From positions 1-64,000 of the forward strand of contig ARRA01000006.1 of NCBI GenBank assembly GCA_000384935.1: a stretch of DNA of 64,000 bases, read 5' to 3'. Of this stretch, positions 9,689-18,985 are shown piece by piece. Positions within the stretch are counted from its first letter, which is position 1. Each line of letters starts with the position of its first letter. The notes under the pieces were generated by a model that saw only the letters and a program-made list of their open reading frames with translations, was not told the origin of the DNA and did no database searches. Made by a program: the position numbers and the translations under genes. The DNA comes from a gamma proteobacterium SCGC AAA076-P13 (GTDB taxonomy: Bacteria > Pseudomonadota > Gammaproteobacteria > Magnimaribacterales > D2472).

Positions 9689-10801
9689 TCAATCTACTTG
9701 TTTTCGCATAAAAGTTGGCACATCAAGGAAATCAATTTCCGCTGCAGACGATGTGCCCCCTTTTTGATCTATGTCATCTCTTCTTAATCCTACCGGATTT
9801 AATTGAATTGATGGCTGGTTATCTATTACTAAAGTAGGAGCTCTCTGATCTACACCTGTTGCGACTATTGTTACCAATAAATCATCATCAACAGTTTCAT
9901 CATAAACTAGACCATAAATAATATTTGCTTCTTCATGTATTATTTCTTCGACAATATCTGCTACTTCAGTTTGGTCTCCAAGAGTTGGTTTTGCAGCAGT
10001 AATATTTACGAGAACACCTCTTGCATTCTTGAGGTTGATATCCTCAAGTAACTCACTTTTAACAGCTTGGGTTGCCGCTGCTTCTGCTCTATTTTTTCCA
10101 CTTGCTCTTCCTGTTCCCATCATGGCAATGCCTTTTTCTGACATAACAGTTTTAACATCTGCAAAGTCAACATTGATGTGACCTTTTTTCATAATAATAT
10201 CTGATATTCCTTGAACTGCGCCTTTTAAAACATCATCTGCTTTTGCAAAAGCATCTTGCATAGGAGTATCTTCTCCAAGAATTTCATAAAGTTTTTGATT
10301 TGGAATTGTGACAAGACTATCAACTTCCTCTACTAGTGAGGCCAGACCCTTTTCAGCTGCAGACATTCTTCTTTTACCTTCAAATTTAAATGGTTTTGTG
10401 ACCACTGCTACTGTAAGTGCGCCCAATTCTTTGGCAATAGATGCAACTACTGGGGCAGCTCCTGTTCCAGTACCGCCTCCCATTCCTGCTGTTATAAATA
10501 CCATGTCTGCTCCAACTAAGAGCTCTTCTATTGCAAGTCTGTCACTTTCCGCTGCTTTTCTGCCAACATCAGGATTAGCACCAGCACCAAGGCCTTTTGT
10601 TAATCCATTACCTAATTTTAATGTAATTGCACCATTTGCCTCTGATAATGCTTGAGTGTCCGTATTTGCACAAATAAAATCAACACCTTCGATATTATGA
10701 TTAATCATATGAATGACTGCATTTCCACCAGCACCACCCACACCTACAACTTTTATTTTTGCGTTTTCTACTGCCTGACCTATTACTTCAAAATTCATCA
10801 T
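9689..10801 (-). CDS. ftsZ: FtsZ, tubulin-like division GTPase
   Basis: GVGGAGGNAV, GMGGGTGTGAAP tubulin signature, C-terminal IDFLDVPTFMRKQVD. Confidence 0.98.
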   Translation of the reverse strand: MMNFEVIGQAVENAKIKVVGVGGAGGNAVIHMINHNIEGVDFICANTDTQALSEANGAITLKLGNGLTKGLGAGANPDVGRKAAESDRLAIEELLVGADMVFITAGMGGGTGTGAAPVVASIAKELGALTVAVVTKPFKFEGKRRMSAAEKGLASLVEEVDSLVTIPNQKLYEILGEDTPMQDAFAKADDVLKGAVQGISDIIMKKGHINVDFADVKTVMSEKGIAMMGTGRASGKNRAEAAATQAVKSELLEDINLKNARGVLVNITAAKPTLGDQTEVADIVEEIIHEEANIIYGLVYDETVDDDLLVTIVATGVDQRAPTLVIDNQPSIQLNPVGLRRDDIDQKGGTSSAAEIDFLDVPTFMRKQVD

Positions 10802-10811
10802 TTATCCCCTA

Positions 10812-11279
10812 TTAAAATGACATTGATTTAACGCTTTCTGGAAGAACTACATCTAGAATTTCTGTAGACAAAGGTCCACCCATTTGTCTCATTTCCCAAT
10901 TATTTATGTTCCAGACCTCAAATTTTTCGCCCATGCCAACCAAAGAAATCTGTTTTTGATCATTTATATCAGCATACTTTCTTAACTCTGCTGGAATTAA
11001 TACTAGCATTCTTCCTTCAACATCTAGGTCTATAACATGTGCATTACCTAATATAGTCCATTGCAAGCTTCTAACTATAGGATCTAACCCCTGTAATGAC
11101 TGAAGTTTATTAGAAATTTCATTCCATTCTGATTCGGGATAAATTTTTAAAGATGGGTATTGCGGATCTTTGGTTACAACAATTTTTGTTTCATTTTTTT
11201 CTAATAAATTAGAGCGATATTTGGCTGGGATAGCCAACCTACCTTTAGTATCTAATGAAACTGTATTAAAACCATACAT
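10812..11279 (-). CDS. mraZ: MraZ, transcriptional regulator of the dcw cluster
   Basis: MYGFNTVSLDTKGRLAIPAKYR; start moved to ATG at 11279 because the upstream ORF extension is a translation of 10-bp repeats. Confidence 0.93.
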   Translation of the reverse strand: MYGFNTVSLDTKGRLAIPAKYRSNLLEKNETKIVVTKDPQYPSLKIYPESEWNEISNKLQSLQGLDPIVRSLQWTILGNAHVIDLDVEGRMLVLIPAELRKYADINDQKQISLVGMGEKFEVWNINNWEMRQMGGPLSTEILDVVLPESVKSMSF

Positions 11280-11300
11280 GGTCAAAATATATAGACTTTT

Positions 11301-11341
11301 TACACACTTTGCAACACATTTACACACTTTTTCTCACACTT
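11301..11341 (-). promoter_or_regulatory. Putative MraZ-box operator: four approximately 10-bp direct repeats
   Basis: + strand tacacacttt/gcaacacatt/tacacacttt/ttctcacactt; reverse strand reads AAGTGTGAGAA AAAGTGTGTA AATGTGTTGC AAAGTGTGTA just upstream of mraZ ATG. Confidence 0.7.
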
Positions 11342-11361
11342 GATCCGTAACAGAAAAAATA

Positions 11362-11692
11362 TGAGTTGGTCTATAAGCCGGATTCTGTAAATGATGATCA
11401 TCTATCTAGATATTATGTTGCCATAATATTCATGCAACCTACCCAAATCCTAAGCGAGCAGCTTAAATGGATTTCTATTTGGTCTTGCTTCGGACTGGGG
11501 TTTACAATGCCTTACTTGTCTCCAACTAAGCGGTAGGCTCTTACCCCACCATTTCACCCTTACCAATTAAAATTGGCGGTATACTTTCTGTTGCACTTTC
11601 CGTAGGCTCGCGCCTCCCAGGCGTTACCTGGCGTCCTGCTCTATGAAGTCCGGACTTTCCTCTAGTAAACTAGCGATCACCCAACCAACTCA
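11362..11692 (-). ncRNA. rnpB: RNase P RNA (class A)
   Basis: Reverse strand contains GAGGAAAGTCCGGACTTCATAGAGCAGG, CCAGGTAACGCCTGG, GTAAGGGTGAAATGGTGGGGTAAGAGC, AGACCAAATAGAAATCC, GAATCCGGCTTATAGACCAACTC; P1 pairs TGAGTTGGT with ACCAACTCA and is followed by a T-run. Confidence 0.96.
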
Positions 11693-11707
11693 ATTTATTA
11701 TAGTTTG

Positions 11708-12520
11708 TTAATCAAGTAGTTGCTTGTAAATATCTCTTTTATTTTCTTTTGACAAAAGTGAGATCAATTTTGCTGCATCTTTTGCAGGCAAAAACCTTAA
11801 AAAAGAATCTTTTACTTTTTTATCAAGAATAAAACTTGGCTTGTCTGTTGAAGAACTTTCGATAACAATTACAAATTCACCTTTAAGGACCACTAAGCCG
11901 TTCTTCACTCTTAACGATACTTCCTCTATAGTTCCCCTCTCAATTGTTTCATGAATCTTTGTCATCTCTCTGCATAATGCAATCTTTTTAGTTAATGAAT
12001 ACTCCTCTCTTAAAACATTTAAAGTATCTTCGATTCTTTTTGCAGACTCAAAAAGAATAATTGTATTTTTTTCATGCCTTAAAAAACTTATGAACTCTTT
12101 TTTTTGACTTTTTTTTCTTGGGACAAAACCAAGAAAAGAAAAGCTAGAGGTTGATAGCCCAGACATTACTAAGGCACTAATCACCGATGATGGTCCTGGC
12201 ACTAAGGAGAATATAATATCTTCTTTTATGCATTGCTGAATTAGATAATATCCTGGGTCTGATACTGATGGAGTTCCAGCATCTGAGACTAATACAATTT
12301 CATTCTGTTTATTTAGTAACTCTATAATATCGTGACTTACAGTTTCTTCGTTATGCTCATGAAGAGTTCTACATTTCTTATCAATCTTTAGAAAATGAAG
12401 GAGTTTGTTGGTTACTCTAGTATCTTCTGCATAGATATAATCTGCTTTTTTAAGAGCATCAATTGCTCTAAGTGATATATCATTGAGATTACCAATTGGT
12501 GTTGACAAAAGATTTAACAT
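11708..12520 (-). CDS. rsmI: RsmI, 16S rRNA 2'-O-methyltransferase (C1402)
   Basis: LLSTPIGNLNDISLRA, EDTRVTNKLL, VSDAGTPSVSDPGY, VPGPSSV. Confidence 0.95.
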   Translation of the reverse strand: MLNLLSTPIGNLNDISLRAIDALKKADYIYAEDTRVTNKLLHFLKIDKKCRTLHEHNEETVSHDIIELLNKQNEIVLVSDAGTPSVSDPGYYLIQQCIKEDIIFSLVPGPSSVISALVMSGLSTSSFSFLGFVPRKKSQKKEFISFLRHEKNTIILFESAKRIEDTLNVLREEYSLTKKIALCREMTKIHETIERGTIEEVSLRVKNGLVVLKGEFVIVIESSSTDKPSFILDKKVKDSFLRFLPAKDAAKLISLLSKENKRDIYKQLLD

Positions 12521-12537
12521 AATAAAAGTATAAAAAA

Positions 12538-13704
12538 ATGATAAGACCTAGCTTAACATTTATTTCAGTTTCCTTAATCCTTATTCTATCAGGGTGCAGC
12601 TCTGTTCCAATTATTAATGACTTGAGCGTAAAGGGCGGGCATGAGAACTCTTATACACATCAAATGATAGACGGCTATGAGGAAATTTCTAAAGAATTAA
12701 GAGATGAGATTGCGTTTATTTTAGAAGAAATATTTTTTTATAATCGAGTCGATGAAACAAATTTAGAAAAAGTTAATGCATTCATTCAAAATGGTCAGAT
12801 AAAAGATTATTATGCTAATCAAATCCAACTAATAACCTTAAACAAAAAAAAGCTTCGATCAGTCCCTTTGATAAATGCGAACTTCAACACGGGTAAAAAA
12901 AATAAGGAATATATTATTGAATCAGTTTTAAGAAGAGGTAATAAATTTAATATTACTTTTGATTCGAAAGGAAGAATCATTAATGATGGGCTGCTTGACT
13001 CAAATCTATTATTTTTTTGTAGTAGCTATCTTCAAGATCAAAAAGATATTATTGAAGATCATATTTTTAAAAAAAATAATCCAAGTGAAGTTATAGTCGT
13101 TTTCACAAAGTCATATGAAGAATATGCAATTAATCTAAAGCAAAACTTCCCTGGTATTAAATTTTCTTTAATAAATAATAAAAATCATGAGGAGTATGCA
13201 CAAAAAGCTCTTGGAATTGATCGGAGCTTAATTAGATTTAATAAAATTCAAAAATTAGATCAGAATATAGTGTTAGAAAATACCCCAAGAGAAAGAAAGG
13301 ATTTTAAAAAAGTATACTTCTTGGTTGACTATGCAATAGGCAAATCCATTGTTCCTATTTTTAGAAGTTATTTATTAAATAGTGATTTTTATGCTACTAA
13401 CAATATTTTGTTAGGCGCTATTAATACAAAACAACTAAGTGATTTCGATAATCTTTATATACCAACGCCTCAGTATTTCTATAAAAAAGTTGCTCAAAAA
13501 CAAAGCATCATATCTATAGGTGATGAGATTAATAAAGCCTTAATAGATGACATGCTAAGAATTGAAGAATTAAATGCATCCAATGCCTCAGACTCATTCA
13601 TATTGTTAAATTCAGGAGCTATTAACTATCAGAATGGTAAATGTATTGAAAGAGAGTTATCTTTTTGGAAAATAACTCAGGAAAATTTAACTAGTCCTCT
13701 TTAA
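12538..13704 (+). CDS. LpoA/LppC-like outer-membrane lipoprotein (PBP1A activator family), short form
   Basis: Lipobox LILSGCSS; C-terminal region with TPRERKDFKKVYFLVDYAIGKSIVPIFRSYLLNSDFYATNNIL resembling the LppC domain; divergent from rsmI as in lpoA loci. Confidence 0.72.
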   Translation: MIRPSLTFISVSLILILSGCSSVPIINDLSVKGGHENSYTHQMIDGYEEISKELRDEIAFILEEIFFYNRVDETNLEKVNAFIQNGQIKDYYANQIQLITLNKKKLRSVPLINANFNTGKKNKEYIIESVLRRGNKFNITFDSKGRIINDGLLDSNLLFFCSSYLQDQKDIIEDHIFKKNNPSEVIVVFTKSYEEYAINLKQNFPGIKFSLINNKNHEEYAQKALGIDRSLIRFNKIQKLDQNIVLENTPRERKDFKKVYFLVDYAIGKSIVPIFRSYLLNSDFYATNNILLGAINTKQLSDFDNLYIPTPQYFYKKVAQKQSIISIGDEINKALIDDMLRIEELNASNASDSFILLNSGAINYQNGKCIERELSFWKITQENLTSPL

Positions 13705-14302
13705 GATCTCTTTCAAGAGAAGAAAGGCTATCAAGGAAACCAGGTCTCTTGAATATCTCTTTTTGATAATCAATAAGAGGCTTTAAATGTCTATTTACTG
13801 GAAGTCTTATACCGATTGATGGAAGTCTCCAGAGTATGGGAGCAAAACAACAATCTACAAGAGTAAACTCATCACTCATAAAGTATTTAAATTCTTTAAA
13901 GGTTGGGGCGATGGAAGATATCTCATGCAATAATTCTTCTCTTAATTTTATTAGCTCTTTTTCAGGCAACTCACCAGCAATTAAGGTATCAACAATAGGA
14001 CACCATTCTCTATCTATTCTTAACATCAAGGTTCTGCTGTTTGCTCTGGCAACTGGATAGACTGGTAATAATGGTGGGTGAGGAAATCTTTCATCTAAAT
14101 ATTCCATCATTACAGAAGGGTCATGAATTGCCAAATCTCTATCAACTAAAATTGGTAATTTATGATAAGGGCTTATTGATAGAATATCTTCAGGCGTTTC
14201 TTCTGGTTTAGATTCTTTAATTTCAGCAGTGATATCTTTTTCTGCTAAAACTATTCTTACTCTTTGACTGTAGTGATCGTCTCTATCTGAATATAAAATC
14301 AT
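13691..14302 (-). CDS. sspA: SspA-like stringent starvation protein (GST fold)
   Basis: LYSDRDDHYSQRVRIVLAEKDI N-terminus; located after cytochrome bc1 genes. Confidence 0.9.
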   Translation of the reverse strand: MILYSDRDDHYSQRVRIVLAEKDITAEIKESKPEETPEDILSISPYHKLPILVDRDLAIHDPSVMMEYLDERFPHPPLLPVYPVARANSRTLMLRIDREWCPIVDTLIAGELPEKELIKLREELLHEISSIAPTFKEFKYFMSDEFTLVDCCFAPILWRLPSIGIRLPVNRHLKPLIDYQKEIFKRPGFLDSLSSLERDLKED

Positions 14303-14318
14303 AATTTTTTCCCTATTT

Positions 14319-15152
14319 TTAATGATAGTCTTTGTGATATTCCCTATATAAAAGAGCTGATAAAGCTGTAAATATTAGGAAATAAAAAATAACATACCAC
14401 CCGATTCTTTCTCGAGTAGCTTTTGATGGCTCGCCAACGTATACAAGAAAATTAGTGAGGTCGTAAATAACCTTATCAAACTCTTCTTTATTTAATGAAC
14501 CCGTACCCTCTTCAACTTGAAGAAATCCACATTTTTCTTTTGTAAGAGCATTGCCTTCACTATCTCTTTTCTCTCCACCATTTTTAGCAATAATTGGAAT
14601 ATTCTTGCAAATAAGTTTTTGATTACCTTGAAGTGCTGCAAGCACATTAGGCATTGCTGTCCCAGGGTAGACTAAGTTATTTACACCATATTGCTTAGAA
14701 GAGTCTTCATAATATGTTCTTAAATAAGAATAGAGCCAATCATCGCCCCTCACTCTGCTTACAAGCGTTAGATCAGGAGGAGCAACTCCAAACCACTGAG
14801 CTGACTCGACTTCAGGCATAGCTCCCGTCATAAGATCTCCAGCTTTAATGGATTTATCAAATACTAAATTTTCAAAAAAAATGTCTTCAGGGATTTGTAA
14901 ATCTTTTGCGATTCTTCCCCATCTTGAATATTGAAGTGAATGACATCCATAACAATAGTTAAGAAATGTAGAAGCTCCGCTTTGTAAAGACTCCATATCA
15001 TTCAATGCATATTTAAACTTATCACAATCACCATAATCTTTGCATGGCCCACCCTCTGCAGAGAGCAAATTGTTTATGCTAAATAATAATGTAAAAAGAA
15101 CAAGAAACTTTAATGACTTATTAATTTTTGTAACTTTCTGCTTTGTACTCAT
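14319..15152 (-). CDS. petC: Cytochrome c1 (bc1 complex)
   Basis: CYGCHSLQYSRW heme motif, C-terminal TM; operon with petB and petA. Confidence 0.95.
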   Translation of the reverse strand: MSTKQKVTKINKSLKFLVLFTLLFSINNLLSAEGGPCKDYGDCDKFKYALNDMESLQSGASTFLNYCYGCHSLQYSRWGRIAKDLQIPEDIFFENLVFDKSIKAGDLMTGAMPEVESAQWFGVAPPDLTLVSRVRGDDWLYSYLRTYYEDSSKQYGVNNLVYPGTAMPNVLAALQGNQKLICKNIPIIAKNGGEKRDSEGNALTKEKCGFLQVEEGTGSLNKEEFDKVIYDLTNFLVYVGEPSKATRERIGWYVIFYFLIFTALSALLYREYHKDYH

Positions 15153-16366
15153 AGACGATCTGGAACCTTTTTAGTCTTTTCAAGCTTTGTGTATATAGGC
15201 ATTAGAATAAAGAATGCGAAATAAATAAAAGTACAAATAATGCTCATTGTTTTTCTTACTTCTGTAACTCCAACAGTTCCAAGATACCCTAGTGTTAAAA
15301 AGCTTATGCCAAATAAAGCTAACGCTACTTTTGAATAAACTCCTTTATATCTAATAGATGCAGCTTTACTATTATCAAGCCAAGGCACAACAAATAGTAT
15401 TGCTACAGCTGATCCCATTACAATTAAACCACCAAGCTTATCTGGAACGGCTCTTAACATTGCATAATATGGTGAATAATACCAGACTGGGGCTATATGC
15501 TCTGGGGTTACAAGAGGATTGGCTTTTTCAAAATTAGCCATCTCAATAAAATAACCTCCGCCCTCAGGGAAGAAAAACATTATTATCGCAAAAACAGTCA
15601 TAAAAACACCAATACCAACAAGAGCGTTCAGTACTTTGTATGGGAAAAATGGCACGCTATCTAGAGGGACTCCATCTTCATCTAGATGCTCTTCTATGTC
15701 GACGCCCTCTGGATTTCCCGCACCAACCTCGTGTAATGCAACAAGGTGAAGAAATACTAAGGCAATTAATACCAAAGGAAGTGCAACAACGTGAAGTGCA
15801 AAGAATCGAGAAACTGTAATACCTGAAATATAGTAATCTCCTCTGACCCATAACTCGAGAGATTCACCTATGTAGGGAATGGCACCAAATAGAGAAATAA
15901 TTACTTGAGCACCCCAGTAAGACATTTGACCGTATGGGAGTACATAACCAAGAAAACCTTCAGCCATCATTGCAAGATATATGGCACAACCAAAAACCCA
16001 TACGAGCTCTTTTGGTTTTTGATAGGATCCGTAAAGCAACCCTCTAAACATATGCAAATAAACAACTGCAAAAAACATTGAAGCGCCAGTAGTATGCATA
16101 TACCTAATTACCCAGCCATAATCTACATCTCTCATAATATATTCTATTGATGAAAATGCCTGCTCTTCTGTATTTGAATACGGCATTATTAGCCATATTC
16201 CTGAAATTATTTGAATGATTAATACAACTGATGCCAAGGCACCAAATAAATACCAGAAGTTAACCTTTGACGGAACGGGATGCTTTGAAAGATGTCTTTC
16301 AAAAGTATTAGCTATTGGAAGTCTACTATTAAACCAACCAAACATTTTTCCTACTACTCCATTCAT
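15149..16366 (-). CDS. petB: Cytochrome b (bc1 complex)
   Basis: Polytopic; HTTGASMFFAVVYLHMFRG, GYVLPYGQMSYWGA, WYYSPYYAMLRA. Confidence 0.97.
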   Translation of the reverse strand: MNGVVGKMFGWFNSRLPIANTFERHLSKHPVPSKVNFWYLFGALASVVLIIQIISGIWLIMPYSNTEEQAFSSIEYIMRDVDYGWVIRYMHTTGASMFFAVVYLHMFRGLLYGSYQKPKELVWVFGCAIYLAMMAEGFLGYVLPYGQMSYWGAQVIISLFGAIPYIGESLELWVRGDYYISGITVSRFFALHVVALPLVLIALVFLHLVALHEVGAGNPEGVDIEEHLDEDGVPLDSVPFFPYKVLNALVGIGVFMTVFAIIMFFFPEGGGYFIEMANFEKANPLVTPEHIAPVWYYSPYYAMLRAVPDKLGGLIVMGSAVAILFVVPWLDNSKAASIRYKGVYSKVALALFGISFLTLGYLGTVGVTEVRKTMSIICTFIYFAFFILMPIYTKLEKTKKVPDRL

Positions 16367-16951
16367 TTATGCAACTCCTCCATCTTCACCTATAGTTAAA
16401 ATACTGCCATCAAAAAAATGAGGAGGTACTGGAAGATTTGTTGGTGCGGGCACACCTTTGAATACTCTTCCTACCATATCAAACATTGATCCATGACAAG
16501 GACAAAAGAATCCACCAGACCAAGATGCATCCCATGGCTTTGGCTCAACTTCCGGATGATACTTTGGAGAACAACCTAAATGAGTACAAACTCCTGCTAT
16601 AACTGAATATTCACTACTTTTTGATCTTGTTGCATTTAAACCTCTGTATGGTTCATCAATAGCCTCTGAGTTGGGGTCGGAAAGCTTAGACAGAGTTTGT
16701 TCTAAGCCTGCAAGACTTTCTTTAGTCTGTCTGATTACAAAAACCGGCTGCTTACGCCATGCAACTTGTATCTGCTGTCCATATTGCATTTTTGAAACAT
16801 CAATTTTTACTGATGCTCCAGCAGCTTTTGCACGTGCGCTTGGATTCCAAGCTGCTATAAATGGTGTTGCTACGAATGGAACTCCAGAAAGACCAACTGC
16901 ACTTGTCAATCCAATAAGTACTTTCCTTCTTGTATTGTCTTTTTCTTGCAT
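16367..16951 (-). CDS. petA: Rieske 2Fe-2S iron-sulfur protein
   Basis: CTHLGCSPKYHPE and CPCHGSMFD cluster motifs. Confidence 0.97.
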   Translation of the reverse strand: MQEKDNTRRKVLIGLTSAVGLSGVPFVATPFIAAWNPSARAKAAGASVKIDVSKMQYGQQIQVAWRKQPVFVIRQTKESLAGLEQTLSKLSDPNSEAIDEPYRGLNATRSKSSEYSVIAGVCTHLGCSPKYHPEVEPKPWDASWSGGFFCPCHGSMFDMVGRVFKGVPAPTNLPVPPHFFDGSILTIGEDGGVA

Positions 16952-17031
16952 TAATTCTTTATTTTCTTGTTAATTGTGTACTAAAAAACAGGCAGATTAT
17001 ACCACTAATTTTAATGTATAAATTTGAAAAA

Positions 17032-17439
17032 TTAACGTTTTGAGAACTGTTTACTTTTTCTAGCTTTTACCAAACCAGGTTTCTTTCTTTCAACTTTTCT
17101 AGGGTCTCTAGTTAACAAACCAGCTTTTTTAAGCTGAGGTCTTAATTCCTCATCAAAAGCTATGAGAGCTCTTGAGATACCATGTCTAATTGCGCCTGCT
17201 TGTCCAAAACTACCACCGCCTTTTACCTTGATATTGATATCAAGCTTTCCTTCAAGATCTGTCATCTCTAAAGGTTGCATTACAAGCATCTGTGCTACTT
17301 TTCTTCCAAAGTAAACATCTAATTTTTTATCATTAACAGTTATATCACCCTTTCCGGTGGATAAGTAAATTCTAGCAGATGAAGTTTTTCTTCTACCTGT
17401 TGCGTAATGAATTTCTGATGTCATATTTTTGGATTCCAC
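17032..17439 (-). CDS. rpsI: Ribosomal protein S9 (uS9)
   Basis: [16 protein letters not shown]-terminal [16 protein letters not shown]. Confidence 0.98.
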   Translation of the reverse strand: MESKNMTSEIHYATGRRKTSSARIYLSTGKGDITVNDKKLDVYFGRKVAQMLVMQPLEMTDLEGKLDINIKVKGGGSFGQAGAIRHGISRALIAFDEELRPQLKKAGLLTRDPRKVERKKPGLVKARKSKQFSKR

Positions 17440-17861
17440 TCTATAGGTTGTTGAGATTCATGCTCATGATCTGGACCACTAAATACTTTTAGTTTTTTGA
17501 TCATTGATTTTCCTAGTTTATTTTTTGGTAACATTCCTTTAACAGCTTCTTCTATAATTCTTTCAGGATGTTTTTCATTCATTTCTCTAAAAGTCTTAGT
17601 CTTTAGCCCACCAGGATATAATGAGTGAGTGTAATATTTTTTATCATTAAATTTCTCACCGGTAACTTTGATCTTTTCTGCATTTATTACAACAACATAA
17701 TCACCACCATCGGTGTGAGGTGTGAAAGTAGGTTTGTCTTTTCCCCTTATTCTGTCTGCAATTTTAGTAGCAACTCTTCCCAGAATTTTGTCAGATGCAT
17801 CGATAACAAACCATTGTCTGTCTACATTTTCTTTTTTTAGTGCGAATGTTTTCATAATCAT
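17421..17861 (-). CDS. rplM: Ribosomal protein L13 (uL13)
   Basis: [47 protein letters not shown]. Confidence 0.98.
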   Translation of the reverse strand: MIMKTFALKKENVDRQWFVIDASDKILGRVATKIADRIRGKDKPTFTPHTDGGDYVVVINAEKIKVTGEKFNDKKYYTHSLYPGGLKTKTFREMNEKHPERIIEEAVKGMLPKNKLGKSMIKKLKVFSGPDHEHESQQPIEWNPKI

Positions 17862-17929
17862 ATTTTTGTAAGATGCGAATATTAATGTTTTGAGGATGAA
17901 TTAGCAATATTTATCAGCATAATTTTTCA

Positions 17930-18979
17930 TTATTTACTAGATTCTAAATATTCAATAGTTTGCATCTCTTTGAGTCTGCTGGCACATCTATTCCATAAAA
18001 TGTTTAGTTTTGTACCTTTATATAGATTTTCAATAGATTTTGAGTCAATAAAAAACTTTACTTTTGTATTCTCTCTATAACAAATGTCTATAAAAGAAAT
18101 AAACCTTCTAATAATATCTGCATGATTATCATCATACTGATGGAAATCATTTATAAAAATCCAATCTATATTTTTACATATCTCAATAAAATCTTTAGAG
18201 CCAGTAGGTTGAATAAAGAAGTCTTTATAAGAAACCCAAAGAAAATTATTAGAGTATGCCTTGCATTTAAGTTTTCTTGAGTTTATGGAAAAATTATCGA
18301 AGCTAACCTCAAATTCACTAAAATTTTTTATTAGGAAATCCTTTATTTCACTATCACTCATTTTTAAAGAGGGATTGGAATCTACTTCACTAAATTGATG
18401 AATATTTCTTGTTCTGTAATCCATTGCTCCCCCAAGCTCATAAATATTTAAGTTGTTCTTCAAAAAGTTCATTGCCTTCATAAATTTTTGCCTCTGCAAG
18501 CCATCTTTGTATAAGTTATCTGGGTGGGCATTGGAAGTTAGATATAATTCAACTCCATTAATTATTAGCTGGTTTAATAAATTGCCTATGATCATTGCAT
18601 CAGCTACATCCTCTACCTGAAACTCATCTATAAGAATTACTTTAAACTTACTGTAATAGTTTTTTGCAATAATATTTATTGGATCTTTGTTGCTTGATAA
18701 ATCCTTTAGTTGATTGTGAATGTCATGCATCAAATCAATGTAATGAAAAGAAGAGGTATTGTTTGAAATTTCTTTTAAAAAAGATTTAATAATAAGAGTT
18801 TTACCCCTTCCAACGTCACCCCAAATATAAGCACCTCTTTTTTTTTGTTTTTTTATGAGGTTATCGAAAAAATTATTTTCAATATTGTGTTGTTCAACTA
18901 AATTCTCAATAAGATTTAATTGGCCCTTGTCGAGAGTAATATCTTGGATTTTTAGATCATCAATGATATTTTGAATCAT
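17930..18979 (-). CDS. zapE: ZapE / AFG1-like ATPase
   Basis: GAYIWGDVGRGKT Walker A, LIDEFQVEDVADAMI, TSNAHPDNLYKDGLQRQ; next to rplM. Confidence 0.92.
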   Translation of the reverse strand: MIQNIIDDLKIQDITLDKGQLNLIENLVEQHNIENNFFDNLIKKQKKRGAYIWGDVGRGKTLIIKSFLKEISNNTSSFHYIDLMHDIHNQLKDLSSNKDPINIIAKNYYSKFKVILIDEFQVEDVADAMIIGNLLNQLIINGVELYLTSNAHPDNLYKDGLQRQKFMKAMNFLKNNLNIYELGGAMDYRTRNIHQFSEVDSNPSLKMSDSEIKDFLIKNFSEFEVSFDNFSINSRKLKCKAYSNNFLWVSYKDFFIQPTGSKDFIEICKNIDWIFINDFHQYDDNHADIIRRFISFIDICYRENTKVKFFIDSKSIENLYKGTKLNILWNRCASRLKEMQTIEYLESSK

Positions 18980-18985
18980 ATTATT

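Noticed and set aside
10308-10655. 115-aa forward ORF inside ftsZ
   Set aside because: Ala/Pro/Ser-rich antisense shadow of the Gly/Ala-rich ftsZ core.
11280-11327. N-terminal extension MCKCVAKCVKSLYILT of mraZ in the ORF track
   Set aside because: It is a translation of the 10-bp repeats; the conserved MraZ N-terminus starts at ATG 11279.
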